NCBI RefSeq assembly: GCF_900109685.1
Contig: NZ_FOBB01000012.1
Location: forward strand, 186,001-250,000
Length of the DNA stretch: 64,000 bases
DNA from: Chitinophaga rupis
GTDB lineage: Bacteria; Bacteroidota; Bacteroidia; Chitinophagales; Chitinophagaceae
Reading direction: 5' to 3'
The position numbers and the translations under genes were made by a program. Numbering within the stretch: position 1 is the first letter of the stretch; the number at the start of each line of letters is the position of its first letter. The notes beneath the pieces are model-generated. The model saw nothing but the letters and a program-made list of their open reading frames with translations, searched no databases and was not told the DNA's origin. This document shows, piece by piece, positions 1 through 7,352 of the stretch.

Positions 1-1
1 C

Positions 2-286
2 CTTGGGCAAAAACAGCTGATCGCTTTTATCCGCGCTGTACTGCGCAAACCGGAGCTTTTAATATTAGACGAAGCTACCGCTAACATTGATACCATTACC
101 GAACAGCTGCTGGAAAAGATCTTACAACAGCTGCCGGATACTACTACCCGCGTGATCATTGCACACCGGCTGAACACCATTGAAAATGCAGATGAGATCT
201 TTTTTGTGAATGCAGGTGAAGTGATCCGCGCCGGCTCACTGGAACATGCAGTGAATATGCTGCTGCATGAAAAGAGGGCTAGCTGA
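2..286 (+). CDS. ABC transporter ATP-binding domain, C-terminal fragment (5' end outside window)
   Basis: The open frame runs in from the window edge and stops at the TGA at 284-286, giving 94 residues of an ABC ATPase. The signature-loop remnant LGQKQ is at the very start, followed by Walker B and D-loop LLILDEATANID and the H-loop in VIIAHRLNTI. The Q after the signature and the exporter-like tail (ADEIFFVNAGEVIRAGS) fit the type IV exporter class in which membrane and nucleotide-binding domains are fused (MsbA/ABCB/ABCC-like). This class is inferred because the membrane part lies outside the window, and the substrate cannot be told. The next gene starts about 100 bases downstream with its own promoter-like element, so it need not be co-transcribed. 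Confidence 0.9.
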   Translation, partial: LGQKQLIAFIRAVLRKPELLILDEATANIDTITEQLLEKILQQLPDTTTRVIIAHRLNTIENADEIFFVNAGEVIRAGSLEHAVNMLLHEKRAS

Positions 287-350
287 TCTTCTATGTTATT
301 ACCACACGGGGCCATGCCGTTATGTACTCGCTAATTTATTTTTTTGGGAT

Positions 351-358
351 TAACTTTG
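351..358 (+). promoter_or_regulatory. Candidate -7 promoter element for the methyltransferase gene
   Basis: TAACTTTG matches the Bacteroidota -7 consensus TAnnTTTG and ends 25 bases before the ATG at 384. No matching -33 TTG at 18-21 bases spacing is visible, so this rests on one element only. Confidence 0.4.
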
Positions 359-383
359 TGATGGAAAAAGTAAAAACGGTGAA

Positions 384-980
384 ATGATTGACCCAGAGCA
401 GGCGCATTATTTTTCATCTAATGCGGATCTTGATAGTATTTACCCGGAGCGTATCCGGAAATTATCCAAACGTCACTGGACTCCGCTGGGTGTAGCAAAA
501 AAGGCAGCGCAATTCCTGGCAGCCAAACCAGGTGATAAGATCCTGGACATTGGCAGCGGTGTGGGCAAGTTTTGCCTGGTGGGTGGTTTCTCCTGTCCGG
601 ATCAACATTTTTACGGGATAGAACAGCGCCGGGAGCTGATTGAGCATGCGGAAGCAGCACAGGCGCTGACCGGTGTGGAGAACGTAACTTTTATACATGG
701 TGATTTTACCCGTTTGGATGTAACCCCGTATAATCATTTTTATTTTTACAATTCTTTTTATGAGCACCTGGTTGAATCTGATGACCGCATAGATGATGAA
801 GTAGATTATTCTGAAGGGATGTATAACTTTAATGCCCGTGCATTGTACCTGGCGCTGGACAGCAAACCGGCGGGAACGCGGGTAGTAACATTTCACAGCC
901 TGCTGGATGAAATGCCGCAGGGTTATCAGCTGGCGTATAGTTCATTAGGCATGTTGCTGAAGGGGTGGATAAAGGTGTAG
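384..980 (+). CDS. Class I SAM-dependent methyltransferase
   Basis: The 198-residue protein has the Rossmann-fold SAM-binding motif I, KILDIGSGVGKFC, near residues 52-64, an acidic motif II region (FYGIEQRRELIEHA, about 77-90) and a motif III-like HGDFTRLDV near 106-114. The FYFYNSFYEH stretch near 120 takes the motif IV position. The arrangement resembles the DOT1/protein-lysine or small-molecule methyltransferase families, but the acceptor is not evident. It is soluble, without signal peptide or membrane segments. The ATG at 384 directly precedes the conserved N-terminal region and lies about 25 bases below a -7 promoter match. It stands between the ABC exporter tail and a metallo-hydrolase gene, which does not define a pathway. 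Confidence 0.85.
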   Translation: MIDPEQAHYFSSNADLDSIYPERIRKLSKRHWTPLGVAKKAAQFLAAKPGDKILDIGSGVGKFCLVGGFSCPDQHFYGIEQRRELIEHAEAAQALTGVENVTFIHGDFTRLDVTPYNHFYFYNSFYEHLVESDDRIDDEVDYSEGMYNFNARALYLALDSKPAGTRVVTFHSLLDEMPQGYQLAYSSLGMLLKGWIKV

Positions 981-1054
981 GGTTGGCCACCAAATAAAAA
1001 ACACCATTTTAAGGCCTTATCACCTTATATTTATCCCATCAAAAAACCGTTACC

Positions 1055-1822
1055 ATGTCTACCATTACCATCCAGCTTCTTCGCCATGCTACCCTCCTCC
1101 TCTCCATCAATAATCAACGCATACTCGTAGATCCTATGCTCAGCAAAAGAGCTGCTATGGACCCCGTACCTATGGCCGCTAACGAAGACCGCATTCCCCT
1201 GGTAGACCTCCCCCTTTCCGATACTGAATTAGCCACTTTATTAAATGATATAGACGCCGTTATTATTACCCATACCCATCGCGATCACTGGGATGCTGCG
1301 GCGCAGGAAAAGATCGCAAAAGACAAGATCATCTTTTGTCAGCCTATTGATGTAGCATTGATACAATCGCAGGGATTTACCCGTGTACAACCCATTGAAA
1401 GTAATTTCATCTGGAACGATATTTCCATTCACCGCACCAATGGGCAGCACGGCACCGGCGAGATCGGGCAGAAAATGGGAACCGTTTCAGGCTTTGTGCT
1501 TACATACGGCGAACAGCGTTTATATCTTACCGGGGATACCATCTGGTGCAGTGATGTAGAAGATGCCATTACCACCCACCTGCCCACCCACATTATTGTA
1601 AACGGCGGCGGGGCGCAGTTTGTACAGGGCGATCCCATTACCATGACCATCAACGATGTGCTGGCGGTAGCGCAATTTACAGAAGCGCCTATACAGGTAG
1701 TACATCTGGAAACGGTGAACCATTGCTATCAGAGAAGACCTGATTTTAAAGCCGCTATTGAAGCCAACAACCTGCAGGCGCAGATCAGCGTGCCGGATGA
1801 TGGCGCATCCTGGAGTTTATAA
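1055..1822 (+). CDS. MBL-fold metallo-hydrolase (UlaG/YtnP-like)
   Basis: This 255-residue protein has the metallo-beta-lactamase metal-binding motif THTHRDHWD at about residues 70-78, preceded by IDAVIIT, and a later YLTGDTIW segment (about 157-164) that provides the conserved Asp ligand. A C-terminal VHLETVNHC (about 217-225) could supply the last His. The N-terminal ITIQLLRHATLLLSINNQRILVDP is the usual opening beta-sandwich of the family (L-ascorbate-6-phosphate lactonase-like and similar hydrolases). No signal peptide is seen, so it is probably cytoplasmic. The substrate is unknown. The gene is convergent with the NAGLU gene, whose stop lies 64 bases away. Confidence 0.85.
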   Translation: MSTITIQLLRHATLLLSINNQRILVDPMLSKRAAMDPVPMAANEDRIPLVDLPLSDTELATLLNDIDAVIITHTHRDHWDAAAQEKIAKDKIIFCQPIDVALIQSQGFTRVQPIESNFIWNDISIHRTNGQHGTGEIGQKMGTVSGFVLTYGEQRLYLTGDTIWCSDVEDAITTHLPTHIIVNGGGAQFVQGDPITMTINDVLAVAQFTEAPIQVVHLETVNHCYQRRPDFKAAIEANNLQAQISVPDDGASWSL

Positions 1823-1886
1823 TATCTGCTTTTTACGGATTCCAATTTGCCGTTCACAGATTTTTACAAAGTGTAACGGTATGCTA

Positions 1887-4067
1887 TCATTTACTAAACT
1901 CCTTCACCAGCTCCCTTGCACGTCGCACCGGATCCGCATAAGACTGTAACGTGCTTATACCAGGCTTTTGCACCCACTGCTCTTCCCACTGCGGCAGCAT
2001 AGCTCTTTTATCAGAAAAATACATACGTATACGCGGTACATAATAATCCCGTATTAAACCGCTCCACAGCCGTGCTGCATAATCCTCCTGCCGCCCGCCC
2101 CAGGTGGTAATAAGGCGTTTGGCATCAGCTTCATAATAATTCTTATCAGCTTCATTAGCGCCATGTGCACGGGCTAAAGCTACCCAGGGTTGTAAACGGT
2201 CTGTAGGGTGAGATGCCAGCAAGCTATCCGTAGCCAGCAACAGCCGGATGGAAGTATCCAAAGCGGTTTGCCGTTGTGCAGTTTGGCCCAAAGAATCTGC
2301 CAGCAAAGCGGCTTTATAGTACCGGTCTGCTTTCAGACCCAGGTACAGCGCTGCCAGCTCCACTGCATCATTACGGTACAAATCACTTTGCTGCAGCTGC
2401 GGTGCGCAGGCCAGGAAATTTTGCACGGCGGTAAAGAATGCAGGGTTATCATCTACCTTCCCCACCCGGCGCCGGTCTGGTTTTACCAGCTGCCATACAA
2501 AACGGGGATAGGGCGAAAAAGTATTGTAGCATGACTGCCGCAGCTGCTGCCAGGCAGTTACCATTTTTGGCGGACAGCCCCCATAACGGGAACGGCAGTA
2601 CGCAGGCAGCCATCGGGTTAAATTAATGGGTTTATTCGTCCAGGCCATATCAGCTAACAGCTCATAGATCACTTCATTATTCTCCAACCCTTCCGGTGCA
2701 GCGCCAAACCCTTCCAGCTTACCGTGGCCGGGCGTTTGCAGGGCTGTGGCAGAGCCGCTTGCATAGAGGTCCAGCACACCGGTGTAAGGCGTTTTACCGC
2801 CAAAGTTGGGCACATAGCTGTAGATCCAGCGTTTGCCGTAAAAACCCTGGTGCGTTTTCCAAAGTGCAGGGATCTTCCAGACATAGGGCGGGTATTCATT
2901 GCCCAGATCCACGATCATCATGTGGTCATCAGGCACTTTAGAAAGCATGGCTTTTAAAGAACGCTGGTCCCAGAAAGTGTGCTGGTAGCCGAATGTCCAG
3001 CCCTGGGTAACCCACACTGCATCCGGGTTACCGGCTATTACAGAGCGGTAAATGGTTTGCCCGTAATCTGCCAGCAGCCGGTATTTTTGTTCAGGATCAT
3101 TCTTAGGTACCGGCACATCCATTTCATTAAAGCTATCGGAGAGGTAAAAGGTATTTTTCCCAAACTCCTTTTCCCATTCCTGCACAAACAGGCGGCCTAT
3201 CTGTTCAAAAAAGGGCGTGTTGGGCGAGAGCACATAGGCATTATACCCCTCCGGGAAACCGCCCCATTCCAGCTTTTTCACGGGCAGCTCCGGGTGCAGC
3301 TTTTGAAAACCTTCCGGTACAAACCCGGCAAAAGCCGGTGCTATGGGTGATATGCCCAGCTGGTGCATACGGTTAATAATATAGTGTTGCAGCGCCAGCT
3401 GATCCTGCGGCCAGGTGGCAGGAAAAGGGCCGTTCCATTTATTCAGGTTGCCCATGCGGTGCCAGGGAAAATAGGCAGGGCCGGTAAAAAAATTCTGAAT
3501 GTCAGCCTCCTTTACGCCCATTTGCTGCCATACCCGGGCGGCGATACTTTCGCTGGCTACCGGCGCCAGCGCCAGGTTAATGCCGTGCAGCGCCATCCAG
3601 TCCAGCTCCTTTTCCCAGCGGGCCCAGTCCCAGTAAGGGGTGGTGTACCCAAAGGTTACCACGTTCAGGTAATAGCGGTACCGGTAAGGACTTACTGCCC
3701 GCTCCTTTGGGTGATCAGGCCATTTAGCCGGCAGGGGCAGGTGGCTGCCGCTCCAGGAAACCATGCTTCCGCAGGCGTTTTGCAGGTATTTGTAAAAACC
3801 GTGGCAAATAGCGGATGGGCTGCTGCCCCGTACCAGCAGCTGTCCGTTATGGGCGGATATTTCGTACACATCATGTTCCTCCGGCGCAGGGATCACCTGC
3901 AGCTGAATGTGCTGCGCCCTGCTGCCGATGAGCCGCTCCATTACCCCGCGTGAAATGCTGACAATACTATCTGCAGGCGCCGCACATACAGGCGCCGTGT
4001 AAACAGCCCCTGCAATAACAATATTTATGACCAGGAATAACTGGTAAAACAGGCTCCGCATAAGCAT
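1887..4067 (-). CDS. Alpha-N-acetylglucosaminidase, GH89 family (NAGLU-like), secreted
   Basis: The 726-residue protein starts with a signal peptide (MLMRSLFYQLFLVINIVIAG, then a cleavage-like AxA at about 30) and then a NAGLU N-terminal domain (about 35-110). The TIM-barrel domain begins at PYRYRYYLNVVTFGYTTPYW and WMALHGINLALAP. The two acidic catalytic residues of GH89 can be placed: one Glu in SDSFNEMDVP (about 320) and one in APEGLENNEVIYELL (about 455). The C-terminal helical domain runs from about 475 to the end. GH89 enzymes release alpha-linked terminal N-acetylglucosamine from glycans such as heparan sulfate or mucin; action on a host or environmental glycan in the periplasm or outside is inferred. 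It is a single-gene unit with no SusC/SusD pair beside it. Confidence 0.95.
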   Translation of the reverse strand: MLMRSLFYQLFLVINIVIAGAVYTAPVCAAPADSIVSISRGVMERLIGSRAQHIQLQVIPAPEEHDVYEISAHNGQLLVRGSSPSAICHGFYKYLQNACGSMVSWSGSHLPLPAKWPDHPKERAVSPYRYRYYLNVVTFGYTTPYWDWARWEKELDWMALHGINLALAPVASESIAARVWQQMGVKEADIQNFFTGPAYFPWHRMGNLNKWNGPFPATWPQDQLALQHYIINRMHQLGISPIAPAFAGFVPEGFQKLHPELPVKKLEWGGFPEGYNAYVLSPNTPFFEQIGRLFVQEWEKEFGKNTFYLSDSFNEMDVPVPKNDPEQKYRLLADYGQTIYRSVIAGNPDAVWVTQGWTFGYQHTFWDQRSLKAMLSKVPDDHMMIVDLGNEYPPYVWKIPALWKTHQGFYGKRWIYSYVPNFGGKTPYTGVLDLYASGSATALQTPGHGKLEGFGAAPEGLENNEVIYELLADMAWTNKPINLTRWLPAYCRSRYGGCPPKMVTAWQQLRQSCYNTFSPYPRFVWQLVKPDRRRVGKVDDNPAFFTAVQNFLACAPQLQQSDLYRNDAVELAALYLGLKADRYYKAALLADSLGQTAQRQTALDTSIRLLLATDSLLASHPTDRLQPWVALARAHGANEADKNYYEADAKRLITTWGGRQEDYAARLWSGLIRDYYVPRIRMYFSDKRAMLPQWEEQWVQKPGISTLQSYADPVRRARELVKEFSK

Positions 4068-4193
4068 GAAATGGGTTAATTATCAACGATCTAATCAAGA
4101 TACGCCATTTAATTATTTTTTCCTTTTTCCTACTGACATAATGCTGTCACAACCCGGTAGTTACTTTGTATCAGCAAGCAAATAATAACGGAT

Positions 4194-4394
4194 ATGACCA
4201 GCAACATGCAAATGAATATCTACCAGCAATGGCCCGAAACGCCGGCAGCACCACGGTCACTGTGTGGCGCTGCCGGATTGCCGCGGGAATGGGCGGTAGA
4301 TGCTTATCCTGCTGAAGTGGATGAGGAAAGAGATCCCGCAGACCGGTTCTCGCAGGATGAGCTGGTGGAGATCATCGCGCAATACCTTTTTTAA
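4194..4394 (+). CDS. Small acidic protein of unknown function (66 aa)
   Basis: A short ORF of 66 codons, not recognised. The sequence is rich in Ala, Pro, Glu and Asp and ends in a predicted short amphipathic helix (SQDELVEIIAQYLF). There is no signal peptide, Cys cluster or membrane segment. Support for expression comes from context: it lies alone between two minus-strand genes, a TACTTTG sequence resembling a shortened -7 element lies about 40 bases upstream, and a perfect 14-bp terminator hairpin follows 46 bases after the stop. The acidic, gly-poor composition with a conserved-looking C-terminus would fit a small regulator or leader peptide, but this is speculation. Confidence 0.5.
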   Translation: MTSNMQMNIYQQWPETPAAPRSLCGAAGLPREWAVDAYPAEVDEERDPADRFSQDELVEIIAQYLF

Positions 4395-4400
4395 CTATAA

Positions 4401-4425
4401 CCTGCCAGGCCAAATGAATGGCAGG
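4401..4425. other. Short hairpin downstream of the 66-aa gene
   Basis: CCTGCCA (4401-4407) pairs with TGGCAGG (4419-4425) across an 11-base loop, seven bases after the stop of the small gene. It precedes the stronger hairpin at 4441-4471. It may protect the 3' end or be the first half of a double terminator. Confidence 0.4.
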
Positions 4426-4440
4426 TACCTTAAATAAAAA

Positions 4441-4471
4441 CAGGTGTTTAAACCGTGGGTTTAAACACCTG
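4441..4471. terminator. Strong hairpin terminator between convergent genes
   Basis: CAGGTGTTTAAACC (4441-4454) pairs perfectly with GGTTTAAACACCTG (4458-4471) around a GTG loop, followed on the plus strand by CTCCTTTTG. It lies between the convergent 66-aa gene and the alpha/beta hydrolase gene and could serve the plus strand best because of the following T-rich stretch. Confidence 0.75.
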
Positions 4472-4599
4472 CTCCTTTTGCAACCATTAACGCAATACAC
4501 AGATCATCTCACACTTCAAAATAACCAGTCAACGGTCTTTATATATTTAAGCTTCCAGAGATATACGCTGTATTGGCTTTCTCCTTTATGCTTTCCGCT

Positions 4600-5601
4600 T
4601 TATGCTTTTAAATATTTCTTCAGCTCCGCAGCGGCATGCTCAAACAGAGAGCGTACGGTAGGCAGCTCTGCCAGGGGATTCAGCAGGCCAAAATCATGGA
4701 TCATACCATTATAACGTACCGTGGTCACCTTTACACCGGCTTCGTCCAGCTTGCGGCCGTATGCTTCACCTTCATCGCGCAGAATATCGTTTTCCGCTAC
4801 CTGTATCAATGCCGGGGGCAAACCTTTCAGGTTTTCTACAGGGTTGCGTAAAATGGCCAGGTGCGGCTCTTTACGCTCATCAGCATCCGTAGTGTACTGG
4901 TCAAACATCCATTTCATTAAGGAAGCGCTCAGGAAACGGTCTTCACCATATTTCTGGTAAGATTCCGTTTCAAAGTTGGTATCCGTTACAGGCCACATCA
5001 GGATCTGCAATTTAATATCCGGGCCGCCTTTTTCTTTAGCCATCAAAGCCGTTACACCAGTCATGTTACCACCTACGCTATTGCCTACTACTGCCAGTCT
5101 TTTACCATCTACATTAATTTCGCTGCCATGCTCCGCCACCCATTTGGTAGCAGCATAAATTTCGTTAATAGCTTGCGGGTATTGGGCTTCGGGAGAAGGG
5201 GTATAGTTCACAAACACCGCAGCTGCGCCGGAAAGCACCACCAGGTCGCGCACCATCCGTTTGTGGGTGGGGTAATCGCCCAGGATCCAGCCACCGCCAT
5301 GGATGAAAATAAATACCGGCAGGGTTTCCGTTACACCTTCAGGGCGCACAATATTCAGCTTCACCGTGTAGCCATCTGCGTTAATAGTTTTTTCTGATTC
5401 TTCAATACCTGACAGGTCTACTTTTACAGAGTTTTGCACTGTTACCAATACATTGCGGGCATCTTCCTTGGAAAGACTCTCTACCGGGGCGCCACCGGAG
5501 TTTAATACTTTTAATACGGCTTTGGTACCGCTGTCAAGATGAGGATCTGTTGCATAGTTGGCTACGGCGCTGTTCTTTTCTACGACAATTGTGTTACTCA
5601 T
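4600..5601 (-). CDS. Alpha/beta hydrolase, HSL/esterase family IV
   Basis: This 333-residue protein carries the hormone-sensitive-lipase oxyanion motif HGGGW (about residues 100-104), the nucleophile elbow VVGNSVGGN (Ser near 175), a catalytic Asp in AENDILRDEG (about 276) and a catalytic His in MIHDFG (about 307). The family hydrolyses short acyl esters; the natural substrate is unknown. No signal peptide is seen, so it is probably cytoplasmic. It is the last gene of a minus-strand series, AraC regulator, AhpD-like protein and this hydrolase, with about 150 bases to the preceding gene, which suggests shared control by the regulator. Confidence 0.9.
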   Translation of the reverse strand: MSNTIVVEKNSAVANYATDPHLDSGTKAVLKVLNSGGAPVESLSKEDARNVLVTVQNSVKVDLSGIEESEKTINADGYTVKLNIVRPEGVTETLPVFIFIHGGGWILGDYPTHKRMVRDLVVLSGAAAVFVNYTPSPEAQYPQAINEIYAATKWVAEHGSEINVDGKRLAVVGNSVGGNMTGVTALMAKEKGGPDIKLQILMWPVTDTNFETESYQKYGEDRFLSASLMKWMFDQYTTDADERKEPHLAILRNPVENLKGLPPALIQVAENDILRDEGEAYGRKLDEAGVKVTTVRYNGMIHDFGLLNPLAELPTVRSLFEHAAAELKKYLKA

Positions 5602-5747
5602 GATGCTGGATTTTTAAAGATGATGGATTTGGGATTCATTGAAGGGGATATCTGATACCACACGCTTACAGGTTCACGGGGCCTTTATAAAGATACCAGA
5701 ATATCCCGGTCAATTATATATAGAGCCATTATTGTTATAAAATTATT

Positions 5748-6296
5748 TTAGGCTTTTTCAGCATGTAAAGCAGGGGCTGCCGGAAAGTCAATAGGTATCT
5801 GGGTTACGCCATACAGCAGGTTAGTGATGGTTTTATCGCCTACCACCAGGATGGTATCTACCAGGTTTTCTTCCGTATAACCGGCGGCAAAAAAGTTGTC
5901 AACCACTTCCGCATCGGCCTTACCGCGTTTTTCAGTCAGGTTCTTGGCCAGTTTCACCAGGGCATCCAGCTTACTGTCAAAAGGCGCTTCACCACTGCGG
6001 ATCTCCAGGATCTGCTCATCCGTAAAACCGTTTAGCTTACCGATCATAGTATGTGCGCTTAAACAATAGTCACAGCTATTCACTTCACTTACTACCAGGT
6101 TAACGGCTTCTTTTTCTTTGGCTTTTAAAGAGCTTTTAGCACTACTCAGCGCCAGGTAGGTACCCAGGCCATTTTCAGAATAGGCCATGGTGGCGTACAG
6201 GTTAGGCACTTTACCTAAACCTTTGGCTAATTTATCAAACAGCTGCTGGTTAGCGGGGGATACATTTTCTTTGGCGGGAACTTTGAACGTTTTCAT
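5748..6296 (-). CDS. Carboxymuconolactone decarboxylase / AhpD-like peroxidase-related protein
   Basis: The 182-residue protein holds the AhpD active-site pattern in NSCDYCLSAHTMIGK (about residues 73-87): two Cys separated by two residues and a His three residues on, the set used in alkylhydroperoxidase AhpD for thiol-based peroxide reduction. The surrounding all-helical CMD fold is consistent (helix EKEAVNLVVSEV before, DEQILEIRSG after). Such proteins act as peroxidases or thiol-disulfide reductants and are often induced by AraC regulators encoded next to them. Here the AraC gene lies 104 bases upstream in the same direction. No signal peptide. Confidence 0.9.
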   Translation of the reverse strand: MKTFKVPAKENVSPANQQLFDKLAKGLGKVPNLYATMAYSENGLGTYLALSSAKSSLKAKEKEAVNLVVSEVNSCDYCLSAHTMIGKLNGFTDEQILEIRSGEAPFDSKLDALVKLAKNLTEKRGKADAEVVDNFFAAGYTEENLVDTILVVGDKTITNLLYGVTQIPIDFPAAPALHAEKA

Positions 6297-6400
6297 TTTT
6301 TATCGTTTTAATTTTCATTGTCGTTGTTGACGATGTAAAATTGCTACGATTTCAGTCCTTTAAAAATGGACACTCTTCCCGAAGATTTGCCGATTTTTCC

Positions 6401-7252
6401 CTACGCCCTGTTTTGTAAGGATCTTTTGAAGTCAGAGGGGCTCAGGTCTGTTTGATTCTTAAAGAAACGGCTAAAGTGCCCGGCATCCTCAAAACCCAGC
6501 TCCAGCGCTATTTCCTTAGCCGATCTTTCTGTATAATAGAACAGGCGTTTGGCTTCCTGGATAATCCTTTCCTGGATGATCTGCAAGGGTGACCGCTGGT
6601 TATAAAGGGCAAACAGGTTAGAAAGTGTTTTGGGCGATTTGTTGAGCGCATTGGCATAGAACTGTACCTGGTGCTGCTGTTTATAATGTTCTTCCACCAT
6701 CAGGGTAAAGTGGCGGATAATATCCAGCTTGTTCTTATTGATCTTCTCCGGATCTATATATTGCTTTTTAGCCAGGCGGGTTATTTTAATGATCAGCCTT
6801 ACCAGCAGGGTGCGGAGCATGGTGGCCTGGATCTCATCTTCATCCGCCAGCTCGTCTTTAAATACCTCCAGCAGGGCTTGTATCTTATGCTCCTCTGCAT
6901 CATCTATATGAATGAACATAGGCTCCGATGCGCCAAAGATGAAACCTATACAGCTCACTTCTTTGTCGTGGTCAATAATACAGTAAAAGTCGCGGTTAAA
7001 CTGCCAGCCGGTAATATCCTCCGGCCTTTCAAACCGGAACGACTGGTTAATGACCAGCGGCAGAATGGCATTGGCCGGGAAGGTATAGCTGATCTCATCT
7101 ATCACCACCTGCTGCGCCGGGCCCCGGTTCCAGGCAATGGTAAGGTATTTTGTTTTACTGTCGCGGGTAAAAAAGTACCGGTCAAATTGCGGTTCATTGA
7201 TCACTAATAGCAGCTCTCCGCCAACAGCGGGATCTTTGAATATCATCTTCAT
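6401..7252 (-). CDS. AraC family transcriptional regulator
   Basis: The protein has an N-terminal cupin-like effector domain (about residues 1-150) and a C-terminal pair of helix-turn-helix motifs (about 185-280) with the family signature SAKEIALELGFEDAGHFSRF followed by FKNQTDLSPSDFKR. An in-frame ATG at 7288 would make it 295 residues, but a good -7 promoter match (7275-7282) lies inside that extension, so I place the start at the ATG at 7252 (283 residues; a second ATG follows two codons later). It probably controls the AhpD-like and hydrolase genes downstream and perhaps the divergent PQQ dehydrogenase, whose start is only 100 bases away. The effector is unknown. Confidence 0.9.
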   Translation of the reverse strand: MKMIFKDPAVGGELLLVINEPQFDRYFFTRDSKTKYLTIAWNRGPAQQVVIDEISYTFPANAILPLVINQSFRFERPEDITGWQFNRDFYCIIDHDKEVSCIGFIFGASEPMFIHIDDAEEHKIQALLEVFKDELADEDEIQATMLRTLLVRLIIKITRLAKKQYIDPEKINKNKLDIIRHFTLMVEEHYKQQHQVQFYANALNKSPKTLSNLFALYNQRSPLQIIQERIIQEAKRLFYYTERSAKEIALELGFEDAGHFSRFFKNQTDLSPSDFKRSLQNRA

Positions 7253-7274
7253 CTGTCTGTCCTGTATTACTATA

Positions 7275-7282
7275 CAAAGGTA
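7275..7282 (-). promoter_or_regulatory. Candidate -7 element of the AraC gene
   Basis: Read on the minus strand the bases are TACCTTTG, an exact TAnnTTTG match. They lie 23-30 bases upstream of the ATG at 7252, which is why the upstream ATG at 7288 is rejected as the start. Confidence 0.45.
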
Positions 7283-7324
7283 TTTCATCTCCCCGGCAAA
7301 TTATAAAATACAGGACCGGACGCT

Positions 7325-7332
7325 TATATTTG
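7325..7332 (+). promoter_or_regulatory. Candidate -7 element of the PQQ dehydrogenase gene
   Basis: TATATTTG is an exact TAnnTTTG match ending 20 bases before the ATG at 7353. It is divergent from and about 45 bases away from the element of the AraC gene, so the two promoters share one short regulatory region where an AraC operator could act on both. Confidence 0.5.
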
Positions 7333-7352
7333 GAAGATAAGCTAATCCACGT

